DNA of 7,697 nucleotides from Deltaproteobacteria bacterium (GCA_015486425.1 WFRQ01000325.1:1-7697), one strand, 5' to 3'. Numbered from the stretch's first letter, positions 1 to 7,144 are shown. Made by a program: numbers and translations. The notes: generated by a model not told the origin, from the sequence alone.

Positions 1-1296
1 GCTCTGATTGCCCTGTATTACGATTCTGACAACACGGGTTCTGATGGAGTGCTGATTGCAGAAAATATTCAGGAGGATAATGAAAGTGATGTGTGGCACT
101 GGGATGTTACCGGAGTGCCTGAGGGCAGATGGTATGTTTATGGCATTATAAGTGATGATGAATCCAGCGCTGTAAGCTATGCCCCTGGAAATGTGGTGAT
201 TGACAGGACTGCACCTGAAGTGCGTGCCGAGCCTGCAGGAGGGTATCTTGAAGCTCCCGCTCAGGTAGTGCTGTCCGCAGATGAGCAGGCTGCAATCTAT
301 TATACCCTTGACGGTACTGATCCAACAGAAGATTCTTCTTTATATCAGGAGCCTTTGTCAATCTCGACTGAGACAACAATTAAATTCATTGCCGTGGATG
401 CTGCAGGCAATATCAGTGTGGAAGGAGAAGAATTCTACTTCTTCAACAGGGCTCCAGATGAGCCGTCACTGCCTGAACCTTCAGATAATGCCCCTGCCGT
501 ATCTGTCAATACATCTCTTTCCTGGTCAGGTGGTGATCCGGACCAGGGTGACAGTGTCACCTATGACCTGTACCTTGATCAGAACAATCCTCCCCTGTCA
601 AAGGTACTTGATAATGGTTCCATGGCAACATTCCAGGCAGAGGGTCTTGACTTTTCCGCTTCATATTACTGGCAGGTAGTTGCAAGGGACAGCGGCGGCC
701 TGGAGACTGCAGGCCCGGTATGGCATTTTGTCACCTTTACCCGCAGCGGAGATGAAGATGGTGATGGCCTTTCTAATGAGGCTGAAACACAAGCAGGCAC
801 CAATCCCTTTGACTGGGACTCTGACCATGACGGTTACAGTGACATTGCAGAGGCAGGTACAGGAACAGACCCGTTATCTCCGGAATCAAGACCTCCATTC
901 CCAACATCCTATGGCGATCTTGACGGCAACATGGTGATAGACGGACTTGATCTTGCAATGCTTAAGGCCGCTATTGGCACAATTAATGGTGATGAAAAAT
1001 ACAATGCAGCCGCTGACTTTAACAGCGACGGTAAGGTGGATGCATCTGACTTGGAGATGTTTTCCCGAATATTCGGTTACATGTTTGAAACCGGTTACAG
1101 TGCCGCCGCTGATTTTGACAGGGATGGAGACGTTGACAACATTGACATGGCAAGGCTTGCTTCGGCAATGAACTCTTCCAGTGCGGAGGCGGGTTCAGGT
1201 TATGATGAAACGGTTGACATGAACAGTGATGGTCATATTGACCAATGGGACCTTGCACTGTTTTCAATCAGGTATGGCTTCATTGCCGGGCAGTAA
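1..1296 (+). CDS. Modular secreted/surface protein with dockerin-like C-terminus (5' partial)
   Basis: The frame is open from base 1, so the true start lies upstream; the GTG at 49 is probably internal. The fragment has 431 residues. In order they are: the end of a beta-sandwich module (about 4-66, YYDSD...VPEGRWYVY); a chitobiase/hexosaminidase C-terminal-like domain (about 71-139, with IYYTLDGTDP and FIAVDAAGN); a fibronectin type III-like domain (about 150-246, SYYWQVVARDSGG); an Asp/Gly-rich thrombospondin type 3-like calcium region (about 251-296); and four dockerin-type loops of the form DxDxDGxxDxxD starting near 306, 339, 371 and 406. Such modules are typical of exported proteins that bind carbohydrate or adhere to surfaces. 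No catalytic domain is visible in this part, and the signal peptide would be upstream. The gene converges on the enolase-family gene. Module calls come from motif recognition. The overall function is unknown: it could be an adhesin, a polysaccharide-active enzyme or a structural surface protein. Confidence 0.85.
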   Translation, partial: ALIALYYDSDNTGSDGVLIAENIQEDNESDVWHWDVTGVPEGRWYVYGIISDDESSAVSYAPGNVVIDRTAPEVRAEPAGGYLEAPAQVVLSADEQAAIYYTLDGTDPTEDSSLYQEPLSISTETTIKFIAVDAAGNISVEGEEFYFFNRAPDEPSLPEPSDNAPAVSVNTSLSWSGGDPDQGDSVTYDLYLDQNNPPLSKVLDNGSMATFQAEGLDFSASYYWQVVARDSGGLETAGPVWHFVTFTRSGDEDGDGLSNEAETQAGTNPFDWDSDHDGYSDIAEAGTGTDPLSPESRPPFPTSYGDLDGNMVIDGLDLAMLKAAIGTINGDEKYNAAADFNSDGKVDASDLEMFSRIFGYMFETGYSAAADFDRDGDVDNIDMARLASAMNSSSAEAGSGYDETVDMNSDGHIDQWDLALFSIRYGFIAGQ

Positions 1297-1305
1297 GAAG
1301 AGCTT

Positions 1306-1352
1306 ACAAAACAAAGGCAGGTTACATGGCCAGTGCGGCGTGTATACCTGCC
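1306..1352 (-). terminator. Probable rho-independent terminator of the acyltransferase/enolase operon
   Basis: GGCAGGT at 1316-1322 and ACCTGCC at 1346-1352 form a perfect 7-base stem. It can be extended by ACA/TGT (1324-1326 with 1341-1343) across a small bulge. Read on the minus strand, the stem starts three bases after the TGA stop of the enolase-family gene and is followed directly by TTTGTTTTGT (1315-1306), a T-rich tail. The plus-strand side has no T-tract, so it should act mainly on minus-strand transcripts. The loop is long, which lowers confidence. Confidence 0.5.
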
Positions 1353-1354
1353 AA

Positions 1355-2491
1355 TCAAACTTCATGCACCAGTGTTCCCCACCGTTCCAGTGCCTCATGG
1401 TCAATGGTTATTCCTGTACCATTGCCAGGCAACAGCGAGGCCCTGCCGCCTTTTCCAAATGTGACATCCTCTATGGAGATATCCTCTTTAAGCACATGCC
1501 TGGAATATGAGCCTTCGAAAAAATCTACCTTGCCGCACAGGGCCGCAAGGTGCCTGCCTGCAGAGGCCAGCACAGCGGTTTCGCCTACATGGCAACCTAT
1601 CTGGCACGAATAGCCATACTTCCTGGCAATTTTATACATTTTAAGGGAATTCCTGAATCCGCCACACTTGGAGAGCCGTATATTAAATCCGGAGCATGCG
1701 GAAATCTCCATAAGTCTGCGCATATCATCCTCGCTGCGGAATGATTCATCGGCAAATACGGGAAGCCCCCCTTTTTGAGTAACATTTTTCATGGCTTCAA
1801 TATCATCTGCAGGGGCAGGCTGTTCAATAGCGCTTAGCCCAAGATTTTCAGCCTCAGCAAGGTTAAGAAATTCAATTGCCTGCTCTTGTGAAAATGCTCC
1901 ATTTGCATCAACCCTGAGGTTTACTGCATGTCCGAGACGTTGTCTTACAACTGCTGTATATTTAAGGCCGCTTTGCACATCAGATATTTTTATCTTGGCA
2001 AACTGAATCTGTTGAGCATGAATATAATCAAGCAGCCCTGAAAGCCTCGGTTCAGTCAGCATGGGGATCACTGCTGAATATATAAACTCCTGTGTGGCAG
2101 GTTTTGCGGCAAAGAGATTCCAGAGTGGTATGCGGGAAAGTCTGGCATGCAGGTCAAGCACAGAGAGTTCAACGGCACAGAAGGCTGATGGATGCCTGGC
2201 CACTGATGTCTGATACCAGACTTCATCCAGCCTGGCTTCAATAGCGGTTGTATCCCTGGCAGGGAGATTTTTAACCAGGCCGCATACCTCGGATGCGGCC
2301 TTTATGCATGATTCAATATCTTCACCTGTAACATATGTCCTTGGGGTACCTTCTCCATAACCGGTAACTCCTCCGGGAGAAACCGCAACCACCAGCAGAG
2401 CTTCGCTTTCAGCCCTGTCTGCCAGGTTATGACTAACCGGCAGAGAGAACGGGATCTGCAGCCGGTATATGCGGAATTTTTTTATCAGCAT
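1355..2491 (-). CDS. Enolase-superfamily enzyme, muconate cycloisomerase/dipeptide epimerase subgroup
   Basis: The protein has 378 residues, normal for the superfamily: an N-terminal capping domain (about 1-120) and a TIM barrel (about 125-350). The expected residues are all present: the KxK pair K166/K168 (AKIKIS), metal ligands D195 (VDANG), E223 (AIEQP) and D248 (FADES), and the opposite-face lysine K275 (RLSKCGG). This set supports 1,1-proton transfer or racemisation with Mg2+, as in L-Ala-D/L-Glu epimerase. The usual dipeptide-binding Asp-x-Asp near the C-terminus is not seen; the corresponding region reads VDFFEGSY (about 322-329), so the substrate is uncertain. The start at 2491 was chosen because the family's first strand begins there (MLIKKFRIYRLQIPF); upstream in-frame sequence lies in the acyltransferase gene and looks non-coding in this frame. 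No strong ribosome binding site precedes it, so translation may depend on the upstream gene. A cycloisomerase or N-succinylamino acid racemase role is also possible. Confidence 0.88.
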   Translation of the reverse strand: MLIKKFRIYRLQIPFSLPVSHNLADRAESEALLVVAVSPGGVTGYGEGTPRTYVTGEDIESCIKAASEVCGLVKNLPARDTTAIEARLDEVWYQTSVARHPSAFCAVELSVLDLHARLSRIPLWNLFAAKPATQEFIYSAVIPMLTEPRLSGLLDYIHAQQIQFAKIKISDVQSGLKYTAVVRQRLGHAVNLRVDANGAFSQEQAIEFLNLAEAENLGLSAIEQPAPADDIEAMKNVTQKGGLPVFADESFRSEDDMRRLMEISACSGFNIRLSKCGGFRNSLKMYKIARKYGYSCQIGCHVGETAVLASAGRHLAALCGKVDFFEGSYSRHVLKEDISIEDVTFGKGGRASLLPGNGTGITIDHEALERWGTLVHEV

Positions 2492-3419
2492 GTCTGTTTT
2501 TCTTTTCTGTTTCCATGAAGCCTTCCAGCATGGCAGCCGCATCCTTCCACTGGTACCACTGTTCAGGGGCTTCGAGTATGTGTTTTTCAAGGCAGTTCCA
2601 GGCCCTTTCTGAAATAGAAATTCCCTGGCTGCCATCCGCAAGAGAATCCACAGAGAGAACAAATCCGTTATTTTCCCTTTTCATCAGACAAAGTACTGCA
2701 GGAACCTTTGCTCTTCTATAAAAAAAATCAAGCGTCTTGTCCCTGTTCACCCGGTTGCCAAAAACTGATACCTGCTGATCTCTGTGAGGTCGCCACTCGG
2801 AAAATTCATCACATTCGGTTATAAGAAATCTCCCGGATTTTATCACTTCAAGCGCCCTGAAAGCTACCTTTGGTTCATCTGCATCAATGAGAATTACGTC
2901 AGTCAGGGCTGCGCGTTTCATCAGTTCCCTTTTGAGTGCCTTTGTCTTGAAACGTACTATCATTGCAACCTTGTAACCATTCATTGCCATGGATAGAGGC
3001 AAATATTCTACTGCACCAAAATGACCGGTTACTATAATGCCGCCGGTTCCAGCCTCTGCTATCCTGTCAAGGCACTCCTGGTTACGGATTTTGAGTCTTG
3101 AGTTCAAAAAATCCATCATATTGGTAAATGGTCTGTGGGCCATGAGGAGCTTTTCCAGATAATGCTCAAAAATACCGCAGAATGTCCTTAGTGTACTCCA
3201 GTAAAAGTGCGTGGAAGAGGCCTTTGGAGTCAATACAAACTCCAGGCATGCTATCATTTTTATGCTATCCCTTGCCCTGGCGGCATAATAAAGTGCTCCG
3301 AGGGCATACATGTAGGCCCTTAGAAATACGAGGGGCATGATGCGGGCAAGTTTTACGTTGAATGAAAGCTGGAAAAACTGACTTAGACCAAGATTCATGA
3401 TCTTATGGCGGATATTCAT
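2433..3419 (-). CDS. LpxL/HtrB-family lysophospholipid acyltransferase
   Basis: The 328-residue protein matches the usual length of LpxL/HtrB acyltransferases, which transfer fatty acyl chains onto lipid A precursors or related lipids at the inner face of the cytoplasmic membrane. Key signs are the catalytic HxxxxE motif H133-FGAV-E138 after a hydrophobic strand (GGIIVTGHFG), an acidic/aromatic stretch at 201-209 (TECDEFSEW), and the late PEQWYQWKD motif (285-293), close to the family's PEQW-W signature. A hydrophobic N-terminal segment around residues 24-47 could anchor it. The start at 3419 is supported by AAGGAG nine bases upstream. The last 19 or so residues are polar, probably dispensable, and overlap the downstream enolase-family gene by 59 bases. 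It is first in an apparent two-gene operon. Many such proteins outside lipid A synthesis acylate pigments, aryl polyenes or ornithine-type lipids, so the acceptor cannot be named here. Confidence 0.87.
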   Translation of the reverse strand: MNIRHKIMNLGLSQFFQLSFNVKLARIMPLVFLRAYMYALGALYYAARARDSIKMIACLEFVLTPKASSTHFYWSTLRTFCGIFEHYLEKLLMAHRPFTNMMDFLNSRLKIRNQECLDRIAEAGTGGIIVTGHFGAVEYLPLSMAMNGYKVAMIVRFKTKALKRELMKRAALTDVILIDADEPKVAFRALEVIKSGRFLITECDEFSEWRPHRDQQVSVFGNRVNRDKTLDFFYRRAKVPAVLCLMKRENNGFVLSVDSLADGSQGISISERAWNCLEKHILEAPEQWYQWKDAAAMLEGFMETEKKNRHADKKIPHIPAADPVLSAG

Positions 3420-3428
3420 GGCACAATT

Positions 3429-3434
3429 CTCCTT
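3429..3434 (-). promoter_or_regulatory. Ribosome binding site of the acyltransferase gene
   Basis: The minus strand reads AAGGAG, nine bases before the ATG at 3419. It is a strong Shine-Dalgarno match and fixes the start codon. Confidence 0.75.
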
Positions 3435-3829
3435 TCTGAGCTAATCTATTTATAATTATAATCGGACAAATAAATTTTTTTTAATAACTTTTATTAGATT
3501 ATATAATAAAAATATGTCAATTTTTTTTACTATTTGACAATTATTACGGCTGGATAGCAATTATGCTTTTTGTATATTTTTATTTAATGCACGACTAATA
3601 CCCTCTGATGCAGTTAGCTGGATTAAAAAAATAAGAAAATTAAAAAAAAGCACAGTCATTGAATAAGAATATAAAAGCCTTGCGTTTACTGCGATATCAA
3701 AGGTTTAATTTTCAACGCTTTTTGTTATATATTGACGTGTAAGTAGATGAAAAGGATCAGATAAAAATTAAAAGAAAGGCAAAAGTCAAAACAGATAAAA
3801 AATTAATATCAGTATGGAATAACTCTTAA

Positions 3830-3847
3830 TGAAGGTAAAAACCTTCA
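3830..3847. repeat. Small dyad next to the large palindrome
   Basis: TGAAGGT (3830-3836), four A bases, then ACCTTCA (3841-3847) make a perfect 7-base inverted repeat that directly abuts the 36-base palindrome. The GAAGG core also occurs in both arms of the larger palindrome, so the two may belong to one protein-binding or hairpin cluster. Confidence 0.7.
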
Positions 3848-3883
3848 CATGAAGGAAATTTCATGCATGAAATTTCCTTCATG
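3848..3883. promoter_or_regulatory. 36-base perfect palindrome, two tandem 18-base dyads (operator-like)
   Basis: Bases 3848-3865 are exactly complementary to 3866-3883. Each 18-base half is itself a dyad, CATGAA-N6-TTCATG, with the second copy directly following the first; the N6 parts are GGAAAT and ATTTCC. Two adjacent dyads with an 18-base period are what paired dimeric repressors or activators often bind. The site lies 98 bases before the kinase ATG and 428 bases before the acyltransferase start. No T-tract follows on either strand, so it does not look like a terminator. The structure is certain; the operator role is inferred. Confidence 0.6.
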
Positions 3884-3920
3884 CAAAACATATTTAATTA
3901 GTATTAATTTTTTTAATAGA

Positions 3921-3949
3921 TTAAGATAGTTGTCAATTCTGTCTTATAT
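3921..3949 (+). promoter_or_regulatory. Weak candidate sigma70-like promoter of the kinase gene
   Basis: TTAAGA (3921-3926), a 17-base spacer and TTATAT (3944-3949) lie 32 bases before the kinase ATG and 38 bases after the palindrome. Each hexamer is only a partial consensus match in very AT-rich DNA, so this is tentative. Confidence 0.2.
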
Positions 3950-3981
3950 GTTAACGGGATAAAAAATTGGGATTTGTTAGA

Positions 3982-6741
3982 ATGGAGTTGTTTTTGAAAA
4001 GACATAACAGCTGCATAAATGCAAGGGCAATTATTCAATATATTGAGGATCATGCGCCTGATAAACTGGAAGAGCTCTTCCAGGACCTTGGTCCCGAGAT
4101 GAGCAGCGTTGAAAATAAACGTGACTTTCTCTGCAATCCCAACAACTGGATATCCTCCGAACTGCTTGAAACATTATTCGACAGGGCCAAGGTGATACTT
4201 CAGGACCCTGATGCTGCATTCAGGATAGGGTATAATTCCATTTTGAAGCGCCATCTCGGTTATATTCAAAAAATTATCATTTACGCATTTGGAAATCCCA
4301 ACAGGGTCATGGCCAGGATCCAGAAGGTTAATGACCACTTTAACAAGACAAAAACCATTGAACTGATGGAAAGCACGGATACTTCTTCCGTGGTTAGACT
4401 TCACTGGCAGAAAGGTATCGCGCTCAGCAAGGACTTCTGTGATTATAACAAGGGTATATACAAGGCAGTTCCGGTAATATGGGGGCTTCCTGCAGCGGAA
4501 ATTCAAGAGACAAGCTGTTTTTTCCAGGGTGATCCCTTTTGTGAATACCATATCTCATGGCATAGGCAGAACAGATTCAAGACACTGGTATTCAATTTCA
4601 TTACTCCATGGCGAATCCTCAGGGAAACTATAAGGGAGCTTGAACAGGACAAGGAGGTTTTACGGCAGAAATACGACAAGATTCATGAGCTTAATTTCAA
4701 ACTGGAAAACAAGGTAGAACAGCTCACCATTCTTCAGGAATCAAGCGCAGCCATACTTTCCACCATTGACCTCAAGGAACTGCTGGAGCTGATTCTGTCA
4801 AGACTCGCAAGGGTTGCCAATCTGGACAGAGCAGGAATATTCCTGAAGGATGAAAAAACTCACGAACTCGAACTCATTCATGCAGTAGGCGTCAACTCCT
4901 CAGAACTTGCCAGGCTTAAGGGCTATCACATTCCCCTGGACAAAATGGATAATATCATTGCCCGAAGCGCCCGGAAATCCGAGCCGGTTATTGTGGATGA
5001 TGTAAAACACCTTTCCCTTAATCCTGAAAACCTTCTTTTAAGCAGTCTGAACCCCAGGGCATTTATACTGGTTCCTCTCAAGGCCCGTGGACGTACCGTG
5101 GGTATCATGCTTGGAGACAATTCCAGTGACAAAACCTTTACAAAGGATATTGACAGAGAATTCCTGAAAAATTTTGCAAATCATATAGCCATGGCGCTGG
5201 ACAACGCCACCCTTTACGCCAAACTTCAGGAATCGGAACAGAAATACAGGGAAATTGTTGAAAACGTAAATGAAGGGATATGGATGCTGGGTGAGGATGC
5301 AACCATCCAGTATGCCAACCAGCATCTGAAAGAAATGCTGGACATGAATGAGCTTACCGGTACAAATGTGTACAGGCTGCTTGACAGCGTTAATAAAAAA
5401 ATACTTCTGAAAATTCTTCTGGAAAATATTCTGGGCAGGGTGGCAAGGCAGGAACTCCAGCTTACCACCGCGAAGGAAGAGAAGAAAAGCGTCCTGCTGA
5501 GCAGTGTTCCAATTTATGCTGATAACGAATATTCCGGTTCGCTGGCAATTATTACAGACCTCACTGAGCAGAAAAATATGGAGAGACAGCTCCTACAGGT
5601 ACAGAAACTTGAATCAATCGGCACCATGGCTGGCGGCATTGCCCATGATTTCAACAACATTCTTACCGGTATTCTTGGCTATACCAACATGCTGCAGCAT
5701 GAAATCCAGGATAATCCAAGATTGGAGCATTACGTTGATATTATAGAAAAATCAAGTTTGAGAGCCGCTGACCTTGTAAAAAAGATGCTGGCTTTCAGTC
5801 GAGACAGCTCACAGCGTGAAACAGAACAGGTGGATGTAGAAAGGGTCGTAGCAGAATCAATGACCCTGCTCAAGAGTTCGCTGCCAAAGAATATTGAGGT
5901 AAAGCTTGACATTGAACCTGACCTGCCTCCTCTGATGTCTGACGCCACACAGATTCAGCAGACAGTCCTCAACCTGTGTCTTAATGCCAGAGATGCCATG
6001 CCTGAGGGCGGAAAGCTTACAGTTTCCGTTGATACCATGGCAGGGGATAAACTCAAGGCTGAACATAAAGAACTTGCTGTAAATTTCAATAGATATATCC
6101 GGATAATGGTCTCGGATACTGGTGTCGGCATAGATTCGACTGCAAGAGAACGTATATTTGATCCCTTTTTTACCACCAAGGAGGTAGGCAAAGGGTCTGG
6201 CCTGGGCCTTGCCATGGTTTACGGCATTGTCAAGGCGATGGATGGACATATCCTTGTAGAAAGTGAGACAGGCAAAGGCACCACCTTTGAACTGATGCTT
6301 CCAGTATCTGAAACCAGACATGAGGGAATTTTAGAAACAGATGAGGAAGAAAAAACGCTTGCGGGCAGTGAAACGGTCCTTGTTACCGATGATGAGGAAA
6401 TAATACGCGACCTTGCAAGAGAGGTGCTGGAAAAACTCGGATACAAGGTTCTGCTTGCAAAGGATGGCAATGAGGCAGTGCATATCTACAGGGCGTTTGG
6501 TTCTTCCATTGATATAGTAATTCTTGACCTGGCCATGCCAGGCCTTTCAGGTAGTGAGACCTACAAAAAACTATGTGACATAAATCCTCATATAAACGTA
6601 CTTTTCTGCAGCGGCAGGGCCTCGGCTGATACAACATTCAGAAATGACCCTGACCTGAGAGGAAAACCTTTTGCAGCAAAACCATTTAATATAGATGAAT
6701 TCCCCAGAAAGCTCAGAGAAATTCTTGATAAAAAGGCATAG
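3982..6741 (+). CDS. Hybrid sensor histidine kinase (V4R-like, GAF, PAS, HisKA, HATPase, receiver)
   Basis: With the ATG at 3982 the protein has 919 residues; an in-frame TTG at 3967 would add five. Both have only a weak GGGA upstream, so ATG is preferred. Domains: V4R-like small-molecule sensor (about 7-195, ending CFFQGDPFCEY with C179 and C187); predicted coiled coil (about 210-252); GAF (about 245-413); PAS (about 419-536); HisKA with phosphoacceptor H555 in GGIAHDFNN; ATPase domain with N-box N668 (LNARDA), G1 D712 (DTGVG), F-box FDPFFTTK and G2 GKGSGLGLAM; and a C-terminal receiver with D803/D804, phosphoacceptor D849 (ILDLAMPG), S877 and K900 (AAKPF). All catalytic residues are present. 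No clear membrane segment is seen, so it should sense a cytoplasmic signal, with phosphate passing from H555 to D849 or to a partner elsewhere. No output protein is encoded nearby. It is divergent from the acyltransferase operon. The N-terminal ligand is unknown. Confidence 0.93.
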   Translation: MELFLKRHNSCINARAIIQYIEDHAPDKLEELFQDLGPEMSSVENKRDFLCNPNNWISSELLETLFDRAKVILQDPDAAFRIGYNSILKRHLGYIQKIIIYAFGNPNRVMARIQKVNDHFNKTKTIELMESTDTSSVVRLHWQKGIALSKDFCDYNKGIYKAVPVIWGLPAAEIQETSCFFQGDPFCEYHISWHRQNRFKTLVFNFITPWRILRETIRELEQDKEVLRQKYDKIHELNFKLENKVEQLTILQESSAAILSTIDLKELLELILSRLARVANLDRAGIFLKDEKTHELELIHAVGVNSSELARLKGYHIPLDKMDNIIARSARKSEPVIVDDVKHLSLNPENLLLSSLNPRAFILVPLKARGRTVGIMLGDNSSDKTFTKDIDREFLKNFANHIAMALDNATLYAKLQESEQKYREIVENVNEGIWMLGEDATIQYANQHLKEMLDMNELTGTNVYRLLDSVNKKILLKILLENILGRVARQELQLTTAKEEKKSVLLSSVPIYADNEYSGSLAIITDLTEQKNMERQLLQVQKLESIGTMAGGIAHDFNNILTGILGYTNMLQHEIQDNPRLEHYVDIIEKSSLRAADLVKKMLAFSRDSSQRETEQVDVERVVAESMTLLKSSLPKNIEVKLDIEPDLPPLMSDATQIQQTVLNLCLNARDAMPEGGKLTVSVDTMAGDKLKAEHKELAVNFNRYIRIMVSDTGVGIDSTARERIFDPFFTTKEVGKGSGLGLAMVYGIVKAMDGHILVESETGKGTTFELMLPVSETRHEGILETDEEEKTLAGSETVLVTDDEEIIRDLAREVLEKLGYKVLLAKDGNEAVHIYRAFGSSIDIVILDLAMPGLSGSETYKKLCDINPHINVLFCSGRASADTTFRNDPDLRGKPFAAKPFNIDEFPRKLREILDKKA

Positions 6742-6865
6742 CATGTTCCTCATGTCCGAATAAAAGAACAGCGCTTGCTGACCGCAAGTCACCACCTCTC
6801 CCTATTTCCCGGTTCTCGAGCATGGAAGCTTCTTTTCCATCAATTCAGGGCTCCTCTACCCTAAT
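6742..6865. other. Intergenic segment between kinase and MITE-like element
   Basis: No gene is seen. There are two weak hairpins: CTTGC/GCAAG (6774-6778, 6784-6788) and ATGGAA/TTCCAT (6822-6827, 6835-6840). Neither has a following T-tract on the plus strand, so I do not call an intrinsic terminator for the kinase gene. Confidence 0.4.
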
Positions 6866-6882
6866 GGGCTGTCCAAAAATAA
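6866..6882 (+). repeat. Left terminal inverted repeat of MITE-like element
   Basis: This 17-base end is the exact reverse complement of 7145-7161. Pairing becomes imperfect at the next inward base. It begins GGGCTGTCC, and its left flank is CTAAT. Confidence 0.85.
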
Positions 6883-6923
6883 TTTGGATGATATCGCATT
6901 CAAAAGAAGGAGTTGCGCAAGCT

Positions 6924-6949
6924 CGTTCCCAAACTCCAGTTTGGGAACG
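6924..6949. repeat. REP-like hairpin 1 inside the element
   Basis: CGTTCCCAAACT (6924-6935) and AGTTTGGGAACG (6938-6949) form a perfect 12-base inverted repeat around a two-base CC centre. Short palindromes of this GTTCCCAA-type are scattered in many environmental proteobacterial genomes; this statement is from memory, not a search. The arms are close enough to form a stable hairpin in RNA or single-stranded DNA. Confidence 0.75.
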
Positions 6950-6956
6950 GTTGGGT

Positions 6957-6972
6957 GGAAGCTCCAGTTTCC
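6957..6972. repeat. REP-like hairpin 2 inside the element
   Basis: GGAAGCT (6957-6963), CC, then AGTTTCC (6966-6972) pair over seven positions with one G-T wobble. It shares the CTCCAGTTT core with hairpin 1, eight bases upstream, and looks like a diverged second copy in tandem. Confidence 0.55.
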
Positions 6973-7144
6973 TGGGTAACATCGTTCCGACGAAATGACA
7001 GAATATAAAGAAAGAGCGATTCCAGTAACAGTTTTCAGGATTGGCGCCCAATATGGGGTCTATGCGCCGCCAACACCGGAGCATACAAAGAATATTGAAT
7101 GTACGCGGTGCGCACCCTACATAGTAAAATCATAAATCGGGAAG

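Larger units (their letters stand above)
3420..3981. other. AT-rich divergent regulatory region between acyltransferase and kinase genes
   Basis: About 560 bases without a credible gene, with long A and T runs; it must hold the promoters of both divergent units. Candidate elements: overlapping minus-strand TATAAT/TATAAA at 3449-3460, about 30-40 bases before the acyltransferase start but with no good -35; an inverted pair TGTCAA (3515-3520) and TTGACA (3534-3539) separated by 13 bases; an 8-base inverted repeat TTTTATTA/TAATAAAA (3489-3496, 3504-3511); and the palindrome cluster at 3830-3883. In such AT-rich DNA the weak hexamers could arise by chance. No RNA gene was recognised. Confidence 0.6.

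Noticed and set aside
2492..2662. Upstream extension of the enolase-family gene to 2662
   Set aside because: The extra 57 codons lie wholly inside the acyltransferase gene and precede the family's conserved first strand, so the internal ATG at 2491 is better.
3552..3566. Possible sigma54 promoter (GG...GC) in the divergent region
   Set aside because: The GG and GC elements are separated by 11 bases, not the required 10, and the surrounding consensus is poor.
3848..3883. Large palindrome as an intrinsic terminator
   Set aside because: There is no T-tract directly after it on either strand, and it lies in a divergent promoter region where no transcript should end.
3830..3883. CRISPR-like array
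   Set aside because: The repeats are nested palindromes with no unique spacers of regular length, and no cas genes are present.
3967..3981. TTG start for the kinase gene
   Set aside because: It adds only five residues and its upstream GGGA is no better than that of the ATG at 3982. It remains possible but is less likely.
5857..6321. Long minus-strand open frame inside the kinase gene
   Set aside because: It is antisense to the conserved HATPase region and shows no domain features; it is a shadow of the real gene.
6845..7084. Minus-strand open frame of 79 codons across the left end of the MITE-like element
   Set aside because: It runs through the terminal repeat and both hairpins, has no clear ribosome binding site or recognisable domain, and is best explained as translated repeat DNA.
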